This document shows, piece after piece, positions 40,500 through 57,401 of a stretch of DNA of 57,500 bases. Below the pieces are notes generated by a model. The model did not search any database. It saw only the letters and a list, made by a program, of their open reading frames with translations, and was not told the DNA's origin. A program made the position numbers and the translations under genes. Source of the stretch: Botryococcus braunii (lineage: Eukaryota; Chlorophyta; Trebouxiophyceae); contig KV908347.1 in NCBI GenBank assembly GCA_002005505.1, positions 250,943 through 308,442 of the forward strand, in the 5' to 3' direction. The stretch's first letter is position 1. Every line of letters starts with the position of its first letter.

Positions 40500-41169
40500 T
40501 CCCAACTTAGAAATTCTCCACTGAGCCCCAAGGGGGCCCATTTTACAACAGAGGGTTTGGGGTTCCATGGCCCATTGCTTCTGAGCATGATTTGCTGAAG
40601 AAGGTGAGGGAAATGAAAGGCACGTAGATAATGTGAGCCATCACCAACCATGCTAGCCGTCATCTTTAGAAACACCCGCTCTTAGATCATTTAAAAGCTC
40701 TGCTGGATTGCTTTTGGCCATTGTCTCAGAAATCTTGGCCTGTGTGAGGGAAACCTCCCGCCGTTTGCCTTCCGCTGCATCTGGCACAGACTCCGTGAAA
40801 GGAAAGTGGCGTTCTCAGCTGAAGTGCGGCTTTCTAACTTAAGGATTTAAATCCGGACTCCAAAGTTGGACTCCAGTCAGATGCATTCTCCTCTTCCATT
40901 TTCTGTTGATGTTTCTGGCAGACTTCTATTCAAGGTCAATGGTTTCTGGTGCTGCAAGTAGTGAGATGTGTACATCGTTAGAGATCTGCCCCCCCCCCCC
41001 CCCCGGGCGGACGGGGAGGGGGGTTCTCTCCTCTGGGGCACCCCTCTACCTCTTTCCCCTTATTCTAGGCTAGGTCCCCTTAACCTCTTTCCCCTGATTC
41101 TGGTTGGGGATTTTGTTCGACATCATCTTCAAACTGACCCGCAAGACTTGCTTGATGGCCAACGTCCTG
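40500..41169 (+). other. Upstream region and possible 5' UTR exon of the octanoyltransferase gene
   Basis: No conserved coding sequence is seen. A run of 17 C lies at 40,988-41,004. A possible first exon ends at CCAACGTCCT before a GTAAGT donor (41,170), which could splice to the acceptor TGGACAG ending at 41,713. This is inferred from splice motifs only. Confidence 0.35.
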
Positions 41170-41727
41170 TAAGTACTTAGGCTTTTGGGTTCGAGTCCAT
41201 GGTTCCCTGTACACATGTGGCTTGCTAGGTTTGAGCAGAGTTTTGTACTCCATCGTTGCTTATGGTTGCTTTGTTCATGGAGCCATGTTTGGTTGCATTA
41301 ACCCCCCCCTGACACTGACAACACTGAACAACAGGGCTAGCGCTGGTCCAGTGCGGTGAGCAATGCCCCACCGAGCACCCGACGATGCGGGCAACTAGAA
41401 TGTGTACAATAGCTGTGGTCGACGGCCGTGACTAGATTCGTGCTGCTCGCAGTGAGGGGGTGACGGGGGGGGAGAAAAGCATTACTTCAAGGTCTTCGTT
41501 GGTTTTCTGAAACATTGCAACAATCGAACGTCATCCTCTTTACCAGCACACCCCGATGGCAAGTTGTAAAGCATCCTAGTACATCGTTGGTTGAACCAGA
41601 CTTGAAGCGATCTTCTAAGTTCTAGTTCTCATGTCATGCATTCTCTTGTTTGAAAGTCATGATGCCACCGATGCATGCGCGATAGTGCCTGCTTCTGATT
41701 GCTTTCTGGACAGGTCGACGGGACGGT

Positions 41728-42983
41728 ATGGGCTCTATTCCCAGGAAGGTATATCGTGGTATCAATGTATACCGCCTGGAAAATATATTGACAGAATACA
41801 GTGAAGGTTTAGTTATACAGGACCACTTGAGCAAGCTATGCAAGCAAAAGGATGGAGCAGATGCCATTGTCGCCCTGCAGGTATTCTGTCTGATCTGCAA
41901 CCCAGCAGGACTTCTATCTGCTGCTTGCAAGTTTGAAAAATTGCATCACTTGTTCTGGTGACGATTTATTTTGGTTTGCTACAGCATTCTCCAGTTTTCA
42001 CAAGTGGCAAGCGTGGCGCAGAGCATGACTTCCTCTTTGAGAAGAACTTGCTTAGACTAAAGGGCATTGACATTGTATCCATTCCTCGTGGGGGACAAAC
42101 CACGTTTCATGGGCCCGGACAGCTGGTTGCATACCCAATTTTGAATCTTCAGCGCCTGAACATGGGCGCACGCACCTACGTTGAAGGCCTGGAAGATGCC
42201 ATGATCATTGCCCTTGGGGCTTATGGCATCAATGCAAGGGTAGTGCTTCCTCCCCCCCCCCCCCCCTTTGCCCGGGCAAACCCCCAGAGGTGCCTTCCAG
42301 ACACAGACCTATGTCACAGGTTTCCTTTAGCACATAGAATAACACAGGCTTGCATGCAAAAGGCCTTTGCATACTAGGCTAAATCATGATTACTGATATT
42401 CAAATTTGAAGTACTGAGTAAGGGTTTCACTTCCCAGAGGGCCCAATGTGCCTACTCGTTACCTATGTCTTTATTACATGTATTGACCATAAAGTTGACT
42501 ATGTTGTTGTGCAGGAATGGACATATCTCAGATGATCTTTTGAAATCCTCTGAGTTACTATGGCTGTGCTTCCATGTCGGGGCACCACATGTGTGAGTGG
42601 GAAGTTGACTTGCAAGTGGTATTGCACATTGCACAAAATCCTCCTGAGTTGCCAACTTCCTTGGACAGGGTCGCCTCAAGAATCGCACAGGAGTTTGGGT
42701 CGGTGACAACAAGATTGGTGCTGTCGGAGTCAAAATTTCTGGAGGCATTACAACCCATGGGATTGCATTGAATGTCAATACAGATCTTGGTTTCTACAGG
42801 TATATTGTGCCATGCGGCAACAAAGACTCAGGTGTAACATCCATGGAACAACTGTTAGGGCAGCCCATACTATTGGAACATGTGGCAGATGCTGTGCTTG
42901 ATGCTTTCAACAGAACTTTTAATTTTGTACCACAGAGAGTACAAAACTCTGTTAACATGAACCTACTTCAGGCAGCAGTTTGA
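41728..42983 (+). CDS. LIP2: Lipoyl(octanoyl)transferase, three exons, 240 aa
   Basis: Transfers the octanoyl group from acyl carrier protein to target lysines of lipoate-dependent enzymes, the first step of lipoate synthesis. Exons are 41,728-41,880, 41,985-42,239 and 42,669-42,983, with GT-AG introns that keep frame. The LipB signature RGGQTTFHGPGQ is at residues 86-97. The catalytic pair is Lys151 (WVGDNKIGAVGVK) and Cys185 (IVPCGN), 34 residues apart as between Lys135 and Cys169 of E. coli LipB. THGIALNVNTDL is also conserved. The length fits the family. The chosen ATG leaves no obvious transit peptide, so it could be mitochondrial with an upstream exon or a short leader. Intron 2 carries a run of 15 C. 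Two TGTAA motifs lie about 95-107 bp after the stop. Confidence 0.93.
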
Positions 42984-43077
42984 AAGCCATGGAACTGTGG
43001 CACACTGGATAATTTAGATGCTCTATGTTTCTGCTCATCTCATTTTTGTGCTTTGACTGTGAGCAACTTCAAAAACA

Positions 43078-43090
43078 TGTAAGGCTGTAA
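43078..43090 (+). terminator. Possible TGTAA polyadenylation signals
   Basis: TGTAA occurs at 43,078-43,082 and 43,086-43,090, shortly after the octanoyltransferase stop. TGTAA is the established poly(A) signal of many chlorophyte algae, so this fits a green-algal gene, but the motif is short. Confidence 0.45.
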
Positions 43091-44240
43091 CAAAATGCTC
43101 AGCATGAAATCTCTCTGTTCTCCTTCGGTGCTAATGATTGGAGCCATGCTCGCTCCTGCTCCCCAGCGGGACATAATATGCCATTCAGCGTGACGCCAGG
43201 TGCCGTCCAAGTTTGCAACTGATCGTATCCCATGTTTGGCTTTTGACAAGCAATACGGCATTCTGCAGGCAAATTTAGAGCGGTGTTATTCTGAACGTGG
43301 TCAGGAAATGACTTTCATACCAGCAGGAACGCCGCTTTGACATGCTCCACATATACAGTATGCTAATGGGTTACACATCACTGCCCACCAGTGGCTCACA
43401 CCTCCAGAGGCTGGCATCCACTGTCCATTACAATGCACCCGACAAATTATTTCTCTGGTGAAACCTGCAAAGAACAAACGGTTACATCAGGAATCAACCT
43501 GATATGCTCATGCCATGCCGGTACAAGCAAAATGGCTAACTTCTTTACAACATCTGGGGGAGTCTAAATAAGGAGTAACTCATTCCAGCTGCGACTGCAC
43601 ATGCTGAATGGTGCAGCCTGCTGAGCTTCTGATTGTGTATACCATGCAGCGGGCAGTATGAATAAACACACAGCAGCAAGCAGCACTAACAATTCCTTTG
43701 AGGGTAATACCGCAAATCATGTGAAGCGTGAATCGAGGGAATCCCGAAAACCCATGTCCCAGAATCCTTGTGGTGTGGCACAAGGGGGATTTCTGTAGCG
43801 GTGTCTCGATGCGTCTTGGCACATTTCTTGCCGGGACATGCGATCCGCTTGCAACACTTTACCTTTATCTGCAAATCCCCAACACCTGTGATCGCATGCT
43901 GGGGTATGCCTGATCTTGTTCTTCATCTCGTAAATACAACCATAGTGTGGACTAATATGCACACAGTCCTGCACATCCATGAAGCCACACAAGTATATGT
44001 ATAGACATCTGATCAATTTTCGTTGCGGAGCAAATGCATGGGCTCAGAATTTCACTGCTATGCTCGAGGCACCCCTTAGCTGAACTCGTTAGAGAACTCT
44101 ATTTCCCACAATACACCGACTTAGTGTGTTGAATGGACGCAGACAGAAACTCAGTTTCCTCCTGCAGCCCACAAGCAGACTCCTACCTGTCGCAATATAG
44201 AGTTGCAGTGGCTGTGCTCTTAGCAGCACAGATCTCAGCG
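43091..44240. other. Intergenic region, no supported gene
   Basis: About 1.15 kb between convergent genes. Short frames are present on both strands, but none shows a domain, consistent splice sites or composition that would justify a call. Confidence 0.6.
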
Positions 44241-44242
44241 AT

Positions 44243-45912
44243 TCACAAATAGGTGACGTGTCGCACCTTGTGAGATGTGTCCGCATCCTGGTAAATTTTC
44301 AAACGTTCCCCAGCTCTCAAGGGCGTCGTAAAATCGCTGGCAATGCACACATTCCACACCCACCAATTCACTTCGAGCTCCTTGTTTGCGGACGACCTCC
44401 ATGAACTTATATCCTGCAAAATGAAGCACCCATTCATCACTTTGTCGTTATCAGCAATGCTCCTCTTAAGCAACAGCCCAATAAGCGGTGAGAGGGTGAA
44501 ATCTGGAAAGCAGAGCCCCTTACCTACTCCTTGTGTGTTGGATGTACTATTTGGGGCCCTTCGCTCAACAATAGCAGGTCGGACAAGCGCTGGTGCAGGC
44601 TCAGGACTGTTGAGGGCATGATTGACCCCTAGGAAACCCAGGGCCTGATCAAACACCTCAAAAGGTAAACCGCGTTGGCGCCAGCCTTGAGCATGCCCTC
44701 GCTTGGCTGGAGGTGGCATTGATGAAAGGCTAGACTCTTGCTGGGGTGCAAAACAAGGGGTTTTAAGATCCACACCAGTGTAGGTGGCAGTCACCACCTT
44801 GTTTGAGAACTTCTTCATGTCAATCCTCATTTGCTCCGGCGGATCCCGTTCAGTAGGACTACGGCTAGGTTGGGGAATAACTGCCTGATCCCTTGGGTGT
44901 GAAACAGGACTCATTTGGCACCCAAACTCATCAAGCCCATTGAGTTCTTGCACCTGAACCACGGCCCTGACATCGAGGCTGGTGGGCGCCAGTACTCCAC
45001 AACGTGGCGCAACCATCTCATGGCTGGGAGTACCGGACGGCCATGACGTGCTTTGATCCATTGCAGCATCACCCGTGTCAGGTTGACTGCTGTTGGAGTG
45101 CTCCTGAAAAACATTGGCAAGACCTGAGTTTCGGGTCAAGTCCAGCAGATTTTCAGCCTTAACATTTATATGTGTGCCTGGAGAGTCAACAGCATCGACG
45201 ACATTGGTCGGGGGTCCCATGCATTCTCTGCTGGTTACCAGAGCTGTCTCGAGCTCCAGCTTAGGCAGGGGCACATGGGCCAGATGGCTCCGAGAACCTG
45301 TAGAATCCAAGTTCGATGGAGATATATCACACTGATGAGAGACCAATCCTTGATGCACATCAATTGGTGGCACCCACTGTTCTGGGGACTTGTGCTGTAA
45401 AGCTGTTCGTTGAGCCCTTCTTGGAAGATGTGGCTCACATTCTGCAGCCCGCTTCTGGGGTAGACCTGTGGAAGGAGACTGTGTCTTCGGACACACTGAG
45501 CCATGTTGCTGTGCCTGCTTCTTGCTGGGTCTCCTAACTAAGCGACGGCTTTGTGGAGTTGGACATGTTCCAGGGCTAGCAGCCCCAAAACGACCCTCTG
45601 TGGAGACATCACAATCCCTCTCCGGAAGGAAAGCAGTGTGATTTCTTTGTGGACCATCTTCTGGCTGCCGGTCTTCGCATTGACAAGTGTCAATACAGGG
45701 CTGGGTCTCTTGGTTTTGAGTTGTAGCCTTTGTCGTGTTTTCTGGCTGCGTAAGGTCCTCAGCTGTATCTGTATGCTCTTTATTGTTGTCAGGATTAAAA
45801 TAAACATCTACGGTATCACCCTCTCTGTCCATTTCCCCAACAGCACGTCCATTGTCTTGGCTTCGTCCACGGTCATCGGACGTAGACAGATCCTGTTCAA
45901 TTGCTCCTTGGG
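44243..45912 (-). CDS. Long unrecognised minus-strand ORF (exon or single-exon gene)
   Basis: Open for about 556 codons to the TAG at 44,243-44,245. I place the 5' edge at a good acceptor (TTCTTTGCAG) ending at 45,913. The first in-frame ATG is at 45,832 (MDREGDTVDVYFNPDNN), giving about 529 aa. The N-terminal two thirds are polar and low in complexity, rich in Gln, Thr, Pro and Ser, and probably disordered. The C-terminus is more ordered (PFEVFDQALGFLGVNHAL ... NWWVWNVCIASDFTTPLRAGERLKIYQD). I do not recognise the family. It lies 190 bp downstream of the coiled-coil gene on the same strand and might be a separate gene or an alternative continuation. Confidence 0.55.
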
Positions 45913-46101
45913 CTGCAAAGAAGCGATCTGTGATAAAACTCAGCAAGTCCAGCAGGCAGTGACAAACGCTCGTTAGCTCTTACTAAACCAGGGAAACCCT
46001 GACATTGCTCCATACAACATGCACGTCATCCTAAAATGCTAGGACATCACACATCTTTACGTTCAAAACAAAAGCAATAGCAACGGTGCACGGTACAATA
46101 T

Positions 46102-47880
46102 CTACACTTGCGTATACTCCTTAGGACTGGGCCCCCTACTTCTGCAGTAATCTGCATGATTTGCCTGTGAATGCTGCTGCTGCTGGATTTGAGCAACTCC
46201 ACCACCCATGAGGCTTTCAGAAGCCATTTGAACTGGTGCATTCTGAAACAACAGCCGCACTATCCCATCAGATTTCTCAGAGGTGGATCAAGTTCAGCAA
46301 ACAAATTGAGGCACTTCAACAAGCAGTTCATCAGAGATGGATTCTTTATGAATTCGTTGTCTGTACCATTGATGTTTGCACTGCTCCTGCATGTTGCTCG
46401 CAGTACACTCGTTTGTAATAAACATGCCGGCCGGTCTCATAATCAATTTTTGCCCTCAAGACTTCTCGCTCTTTCTCCCGTGCAGACTTCTCAGTACTCA
46501 ATTCGCTCTGGAGACTCGTGACAAGGTCGTTCAGTTCCTGTATTTGTCTTGCACTCTCCAATCCTGCGCATGCAAAAAGTCTGATCAAACTTCATGTACA
46601 TAGCACTCCAGGCTCTTGCGGCAACAGCCCCGCTTTGCAGTGTTGAATATTGCTAGTAGGGCCACGACTTGCATTATGGAGCTTTCAATTACACGGATCA
46701 CAGACAGGTGTAGTCACATACGGGCTAGTTGCCTGCCCGTTTGAGAAAGTGTAGAGCTGACACTCAATATTTCTGATCTGTGAGATAGATAGACAGACAA
46801 TATGCAGAAGACAGACTTGTGGCATACCGCTGTCTGGAGGACAAGGCTGTGCAGCATGTTCTAAACCAAGCTTGGCTGCTAAAGTGTTATCCTGACTCCA
46901 AACAAACCCGATGGAAAAAGGTTGGAAAGAAAAGAGGATGCAGACTTTGGAAAAAAAATAAAAAAGCTTTCACAGCTTGTGTGGTGCAGCGCGATGGAAA
47001 TGGCACTCCTTGTGTCATTCACAAGGGTTACGAGCCATGACTCATCACTAGGTTTTCCACAACCACCTGCAGCTTGCCCCTTGATACGTCTACCTTGGCT
47101 TGTGACATTGAACGGCTCGACACTGACTGCCATGTTTGAATTGTCACAGCCAATCATGTCAGCTTTAAATGCAGGCATCCATTGTGCATACCGAAATCCC
47201 TTCTCGCAACTGGCTGATCTCCTTCTGTAAAGTCAAGCATTTCTGGCGGTATGCAAGTGCCTCTGAGAGAGCTGACTTCAAAGACAGAACTTCATTCTCA
47301 TACTCAGATTTTTCAGAATTCGCAGCCAAATAACCCGTTAGAAAAGCCTCACTCTTGTCCTGCACTTCACTAAACAGTAAATCCGATGCTAAGGGAGCTC
47401 AGGACAAGGAGCTCTTCCTTTATAAAATTGCACTTTTGACGAGTTTGAACTCAGTAAAGGCCAAATGTGATTTTTAAAAGACTAACGAGTTGCCAGCGTG
47501 TGCCAACCCAGATGGGCACGAGCAGTGTCAGGGAGGCTCAGCACCTGGTCATGCTTCACCCTGAGCGCTATCAACTCATTGTTGTGTGCTTCAATCAAAA
47601 ACTTGATTTCTTCCTCCAGTCTTTTAGTCTCCTTTGTGGTGCCCTCGAGCTGTTTGCGACTGCAACAAAGGTGCTGTTCGTTTGAGCTTCAAAACGTCCC
47701 ACTATAATCTTGAGCAATGCAAGGAATGGCAACCTCTCCAAGGGCTCACCATTCTTCCTTTGCTTCCTTCAGCTGAACACGCAAATTGTCGATGGTACTC
47801 TGTTGAGATGTTGCACAACCTCGAAGGCGCTCGATCAGGATCAGTTGTTCAGGGAGGCACAGAGAATCTGGTGGAAAGCC
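46102..47880 (-). CDS. Multi-exon coiled-coil protein, unrecognised
   Basis: Minus-strand exons inferred from GT-AG sites and heptad-rich peptides: about 47,880-47,750 (LILIERLRG ... LRVQLKEAKEE); 47,659-47,545 (RKQLEGTTKETKRLEEEIKF); 47,369-47,192 (VLSLKSALSEALAYRQK); 46,563-46,367 (RQIQELNDLVTSLQSEL, then KIDYETGRHVYYKRVYC); and 46,242-46,102 (NAPVQMASESLMGGG ... PSPKEYTQV, stop). Phases join between exons 1-2 and 4-5 but not 2-3 or 3-4, so an exon or a boundary is missed. The 5' end is not found. A structural, motor-adaptor or cytoskeletal role is possible, but the sequence does not say which. Confidence 0.6.
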
Positions 47881-48129
47881 CGAACTGTGAGTCATTCGAC
47901 TTTAAATTGTGTTATCAACACAAATGATAAATATCCCGTCCTTCGAGTTTTGGTCCTGACTTCCCAACTAACCAGCCACTTCTCAAACGTCACGGTACTA
48001 CTGCCAGTACATACACCTCTCATACTCCATGCCAATCAACAAAAACGTTCATTTCAGAGCCTGTACACGAGCATGTTCATTGCAAATGTCTTGAGTTTGA
48101 GCGCAGAAACGAGAAACGTGGCAGTGTAG

Positions 48130-50410
48130 CTGTCTATCCCAGTTCGTATGCTTCGTGTGCTGCGAAAGCGTGTCGGTTACTGTAAGGAAAAACTGCCCTT
48201 AGCAGCCGGGGGCCTCCATTAGAGGCCCAAACGAGGCAAACGGCCGCCGGCCCTTGAGCGGCCGAGTTGGGGCTCCCAACTCAGGCCCTCGGATCCAAGA
48301 TTCATGTCATGTCAATATGTCAATGTGCGCTACTGGGATAGAGCGAGCCCAAAGTACATTTCAGAGTTTCGGTTGCAACGGCTCTCGCTGCTGGTGAACT
48401 CTGTTGGGTGCCAGAAGCAAACAGTATGTGGAGGAACGTGGCCCTAAGCACTTGCACTGTCGGGGGCCGGGGGCACTTGCACTTGCAGTGTGCTCTGGCT
48501 ATGACGGCACCACTGGGTCCTCTGAGGACATCTGGAAGAGCTCTCAATATTGTTACAGAACATGGGATACACAGAATTTTGATTATGTCAATTCGCAAAA
48601 GGCAGTGAGGGCCCTGTCTGTACAGTAAAAAGTTGCCAATGTCTCGTCATGCTCAACAAAAGAGCTCATACGACGGGGTCCCTACATGCACCTCGCCATC
48701 AATTGCCTACATGGTGGAAACTTGGTTCTTAATATTGTAAAGCTGCAAACATTGTTATCCTGCCGACCACATTTGCAGGGTTGTCACATACAAGGAAGGC
48801 TAGAACTTTAAGTCCATGTAAAAACAGGAATACATCAATATCTGTGCATGCAATGGCCCCAGTGTGCCCCCTCAGAGGACGAAAGAGAAGAGCAAGGTGG
48901 CTGGTGGGTGTGACATAGTTATTCAGCTCCATTGCAATGACTGTCGGACTGGCGGGTGAGACAAAGTAACACAACTTTGTTCTACAGAGACACAAACTCC
49001 TTCAAGCCAGGCAGATCAACCCCCCCTCCCCAACCCGCCCCCCCCCCCCCCATGGCCGTGATGCACTCGTTGCAGTACACAGTATCATCTGCCGAACCAA
49101 GAGAGAAAAAGAGGAGGAGACATGGATAAATAGCCGGCAAATCCAGGGCACCTTGGCGATTTCTGGCTAGCACATGTGCCAGGTGAGGATTGCCAGGTGC
49201 CGTTACAACCGTTTTAAACAAAGAGAGAACAAGACAGAATAAGCCGTTTGTAGTTGGACTCTCAGCAATAGACTTCTTCCAACAAAGCCTTCGGAACAAC
49301 AACTTCTCCGATATGGTCAGATCTACTGTCAAAACAACGCATAAATTTGCATTGACACACACTTCTTGCTTATCACCGAAGGCTTTGCACCCCCAATATG
49401 TTCGTGTTAAGGGCACAAGCCAGTGGGCTTACACAGGCCTCCGGTCCTCAAATCATCCAAGACACGTGTCAGCACATCTTTCAAGCAGATGCACGAGGGC
49501 CAAAATCCCTCAAAACGTGTACCTTGCCCCGTAAAAAATCATCAAATTGTATAATCCTATTTGTGGAATTCCTCGTCCACAAATTCCACCCGTCTTCTCT
49601 CCTGTTGCATGAACGTGTCGTACCCTGGTCCTCTCAGTGTCCATGTCGGGGGACGCCCTTCCTGCACGAGAGCCAAAAGGGGCGAACGCTTCTTTGCGCA
49701 TTTTATAAATGCATACTTCTGTGTTGATCCTCCACAACACTCTATAGATTCCCAGAACCCCAACTCTGCTTCTGGCGGACACCCTATCCCTCAAAACCCC
49801 CCCCCCCCCCCCAGCCTTTAATCAAAGGGAAGATCACCAAAACAAACACAGGGCACATGCGCCACTGCTTTGTATGACAGCCCAGCACAACGGCTGGTGA
49901 CTCTGAGAAGAAGAAATGGCCATCCTCCAGTGTTTTTGTCCAGCAAAGCCCCACGCTTGGCCGCTGAGCTACAAAACCCGCAGACGTTGTAACCCATTCG
50001 CCCCATTCCCCCCTTTTCGCCCCTTTCAAACTTGCCACCAATTGCATTGAAAAAGCCACACCCCCCTCCCCCCCGCCGGGCGGGGGGGGGGGGGGGGGAG
50101 AGGGGGGAGGGCAAGTCCCATGACCCGTGACAAACCCCTGAGGCCGACACCTGTGCTGCAAACAAAACCCTAAGGTGGGAGACTCGACTCACCAGCCAGC
50201 CAGATCCGGGACAGTACTCCACAAGAAAAGAATTGTGCAGGATACTAATGGCCCATCACATGGCCGACTTGCCCACACACGTCAGAAGCGTCGCCTGCCT
50301 TCTTTTAGATATTCCTGTTGAGTCACGGTGGCTGTGGGGGGCAAACCTCCGGGGAATCAGTTGCCGTAGAATCACTCAGACTCCCTACTTGCAGTTACCG
50401 TAGAATCACT
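48130..50410. other. Intergenic region with poly-C/poly-G tracts, no supported gene
   Basis: Homopolymer runs of 14-17 C or G occur near 49,038, 49,797 and 50,082. A minus-strand frame at 48,982-49,416 is open for 144 codons but ends in a poly-C-coded Gly tract and shows no domain. I see nothing else that I can support. Confidence 0.55.
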
Positions 50411-50689
50411 GAAGCTCCCTAACCGAGGACTCCCACCTTTGCAGATGTCACGTGTGCGCAGCCTCGAGGGGCGACAAGCACGACAGAATAAGCAGGAAGC
50501 CCAGCCCAACAGGGTCTTGTCTTTGGACGGGGATTGTGTCCGACGTGGACCTCCCGGCCTGCCCTAACAGAAGCGGTACAATACGCCCCTGTCTCTGACG
50601 TTGTTCCCCTCCATATGTTATTCCCCACGGCTACTTTGGGAACAGATTTTCCACACCTTGTCCTACTGTACGCCACCAAGGCCGCCTGT

Positions 50690-51125
50690 ATTACCGACAG
50701 TAATGCCACCAGCGGTACCAGCAGTAATGGCACCAGTATAAACAGCAGTGATGGCACCAGTCTTACCAGCAGTGATGGCGCCAGTCTTACCAGCAGTGAT
50801 GGCAGCAGCGTTAGCAGCAGTGATGGCACCAGTATAAGCAGCAGTGATGGCGCCAGCGTTAGCAGCAGTGATGCCACCAGCGGTCCCAACAGTGATGGCA
50901 GCAGTATTAGCAGCAGTGATGGCACCAGTCTTACCAGCAATGTTGGCGCCAGCGTTAGCAGCAGTGATGCCACCAGCAGTACCAGAAGTGATGGCACCGG
51001 TGTTAAAAGCAGTGATGGCGCCAGCAATAGCAGCAGTGATGGCACCAGCGCTAGCAACAGTAATGCCACCAGCGCTAGCAGCAGTGATGGCAGCAGCATT
51101 AGCAGCAGCGATGGCAGCAGCTGGT
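50690..51125. repeat. 24-bp minisatellite (GATGGCRCCAG family)
   Basis: About 18 imperfect units of roughly AGCAGTGATGGCACCAGTATTAGC, with 12-bp sub-periodicity. It lies about 85 bp downstream (minus sense) of the stop of the PPOX/DUF2470 gene. It is free of stops in at least three frames, giving SSDGTSIS-type octads on the plus strand and GAITAANA-type or Leu-rich octads on the minus strand. Openness here follows from composition and is not evidence of coding. Confidence 0.9.
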
Positions 51126-51209
51126 GATGGTGATGGTGGTACCCGCGCCACCAGCGTTGCCAGCAGTGGGGGCTCCCGCGGCTCGCTGCCCTTTTGGTGA
51201 GGGGCTGCC

Positions 51210-55542
<4,333 letters not shown>

Positions 55543-55559
55543 TTTGTTTAATTACCGAT

Positions 55560-56670
55560 GGGAGAGTCACAGCTTGCTCGGTGCCGGCTGCATGTCCAAC
55601 TTTATTCGAATGTTGATCTTCATCGCGATCTTATCCGCGATTATGTAATTCCTTCCTTCCTTCCTTCCTTCCTTATCAGGATTGAGGTCCGGCGATTCTT
55701 TTCAGCCCCCTGTTGTTGCTGTACTGCGAGATTCGATTGCGGTACACCCGACCCGGTCGGGTGACCCTGCTACCGAACCCAGTTGGTCACCCCTCTTTGT
55801 CACCCCAATCATCAACCCAGTCGCCGGCGCGCCCGGCCTCAATGCCCAAGGTGGATCATCCTCCACATTTCTTCGAAAGGGGAAGGCGCTACAGGAATGA
55901 CTTCCGCCTCAGCTCCCTCCTTGCCCCTTGCGCAGGCGAGACCGGCTCCGTGTTGGGATATTGAACACACACATGCATACCTTAGATCTTTTTAGACATG
56001 TGGTGACATTTTAGAGTTACATGTTTGTGAGTCACATCCCAGTAATGGAAGACTTAGAAGACTCACAGGTGCATATTTAAATGAGGTACAGCTGCAGGAG
56101 TTAATAAGGAACAGTTGCACAACATTGAGGTACAATAAAATTATGTTAAGGTGAAGTCATGTTGACTTATAAGGTAATGGTTTACTCATAAGGTAATGGT
56201 AATGGCCTTTCCCAGGCAGTAGGGGAGGTTCTATGTGATTTACGGACTTGTAGATGAGATCCGGGGTGTAGATACGGTTCTCATTGATAGATTCAAGGAA
56301 GGCAGTTGTAAATGCGTCAACTCCGAACATCGTGTAGGCGCCAGTGATCTGACTCTGTGATCCGAACATTTCTCCGGAGCTAGTGTTTGACTCCGAGTTA
56401 GATCCACGTCGTTAGTGTTTGGCTCCGAGCTGACGCTCGAAGCACTTGTGGTTAGATCGTGTCGTTTAGAGGGATCGATGACTGTTCGGGTCGGTATTCC
56501 GTTAGAACCGATAGGACTGAATGACGCATGAACGGTTTAACGATCTGCGCATTGATACGGAGCCTCAGATAGGAGCTCCGTTGCATAGATGTAGTGACAT
56601 CATAGCTAGGGGAGGCAAACCAAGTAAAGTTCGAGATTAGCTGCAGCATTTAAGTGGCATAGTCAGAGCT
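55560..56670. other. Right-hand intergenic region, no supported gene
   Basis: It contains a (TTCC)n tract near 55,649-55,672 upstream of the PPOX/DUF2470 start and no convincing reading frame. Promoter elements of that gene presumably lie here, but I cannot point to a specific motif. Confidence 0.55.
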
Positions 56671-56677
56671 GGCTGAC

Positions 56678-57016
56678 AGTTCTGATGTGTCGTCTGAACT
56701 CCAGTCCGTGTATGCCTGTCATGTTGATGAGGCTTTGACTGATTCCTGCCACTGAGCTGTGATTGCCCAATGCTGTTCCTAGCTCGTTACTTAGTTAAAT
56801 ATGGGGCACTGTACATAGTTTCGATACATAAATAGTTCTTCGGCCCCTAGATTCCGCGTTCCCGCATGCATGATTTCTGGTGTGCGGTTAGGAAAAGCTT
56901 CACTCTTAATACTAAATAGTTCTGATGTGTCGTCTGAACTCCAGTCCGTGTATGCCTGTCATGTTGATGAGGCTTTGACTAATTCCTGCCACTGAGCTGT
57001 GATTGCCCAATGCTGT
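56678..57016. repeat. 99-bp direct repeat
   Basis: AGTTCTGATGTGTCGTCTG through CCCAATGCTGT occurs at 56,678-56,776 and 56,918-57,016 with one visible mismatch (GACTGATT versus GACTAATT). The period is 240 bp. It could be ends of a short element, but no terminal motif settles this. Confidence 0.88.
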
Positions 57017-57269
57017 AGGGCATGGTTATTAAATGTTAACTGTCTAACTTGATATGCCATAAGCGTCAGACTCCGGCTTGTGCTTTCTTCCGCCCTAACC
57101 CTTCCTCGACCCCATCCCTTGTCCTGACAAAGTCCAGCTTTTCCCCAGGCCTCCTTGTCTCAATTCCGCCACCTCCTTGGCAGGGCCTTTCAGGCTGCAC
57201 AGCACCCAATCCTTACACCGTGGCTCACAGCTAATGACTGGTGGCGCACAGTGATGCTGCGGCGCGGTA

Positions 57270-57401
57270 TATTGGCAAGTGACTTGAGAAAGCGACATGT
57301 TATTGGGAACTCCAACGAAGTTGAATGTGTAGAGGCGTTTATTGGTAAGTGATTTGGGAAAGCGACATGGTATTGGGAACTCCAACGAGCTTGAATTTGT
57401 A
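57270..57401. repeat. 70-bp tandem duplication
   Basis: TATTGGCAAGTGACTTGAG...GAATGTGTA at 57,270-57,331 and a diverged copy at 57,340-57,401, period 70 bp. It is non-coding as far as I can see. Confidence 0.85.

Noticed and set aside
41141..41767. Extension of the octanoyltransferase N-terminus through the upstream ATGGCCAACGTCCT exon
   Set aside because: Joining at the GTAAGT donor puts the downstream exon in a different frame that soon stops, so I treat the upstream exon as 5' UTR at most.
48982..49416. 144-aa minus-strand ORF
   Set aside because: It contains a poly-C-derived Gly stretch and no recognisable domain or splice context. It is left as an unassigned open frame.
50534..51127. 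Ser-rich 197-aa protein on the plus strand
   Set aside because: It is mostly the 24-bp minisatellite. Both strands are open there and the flanking residues show no domain.
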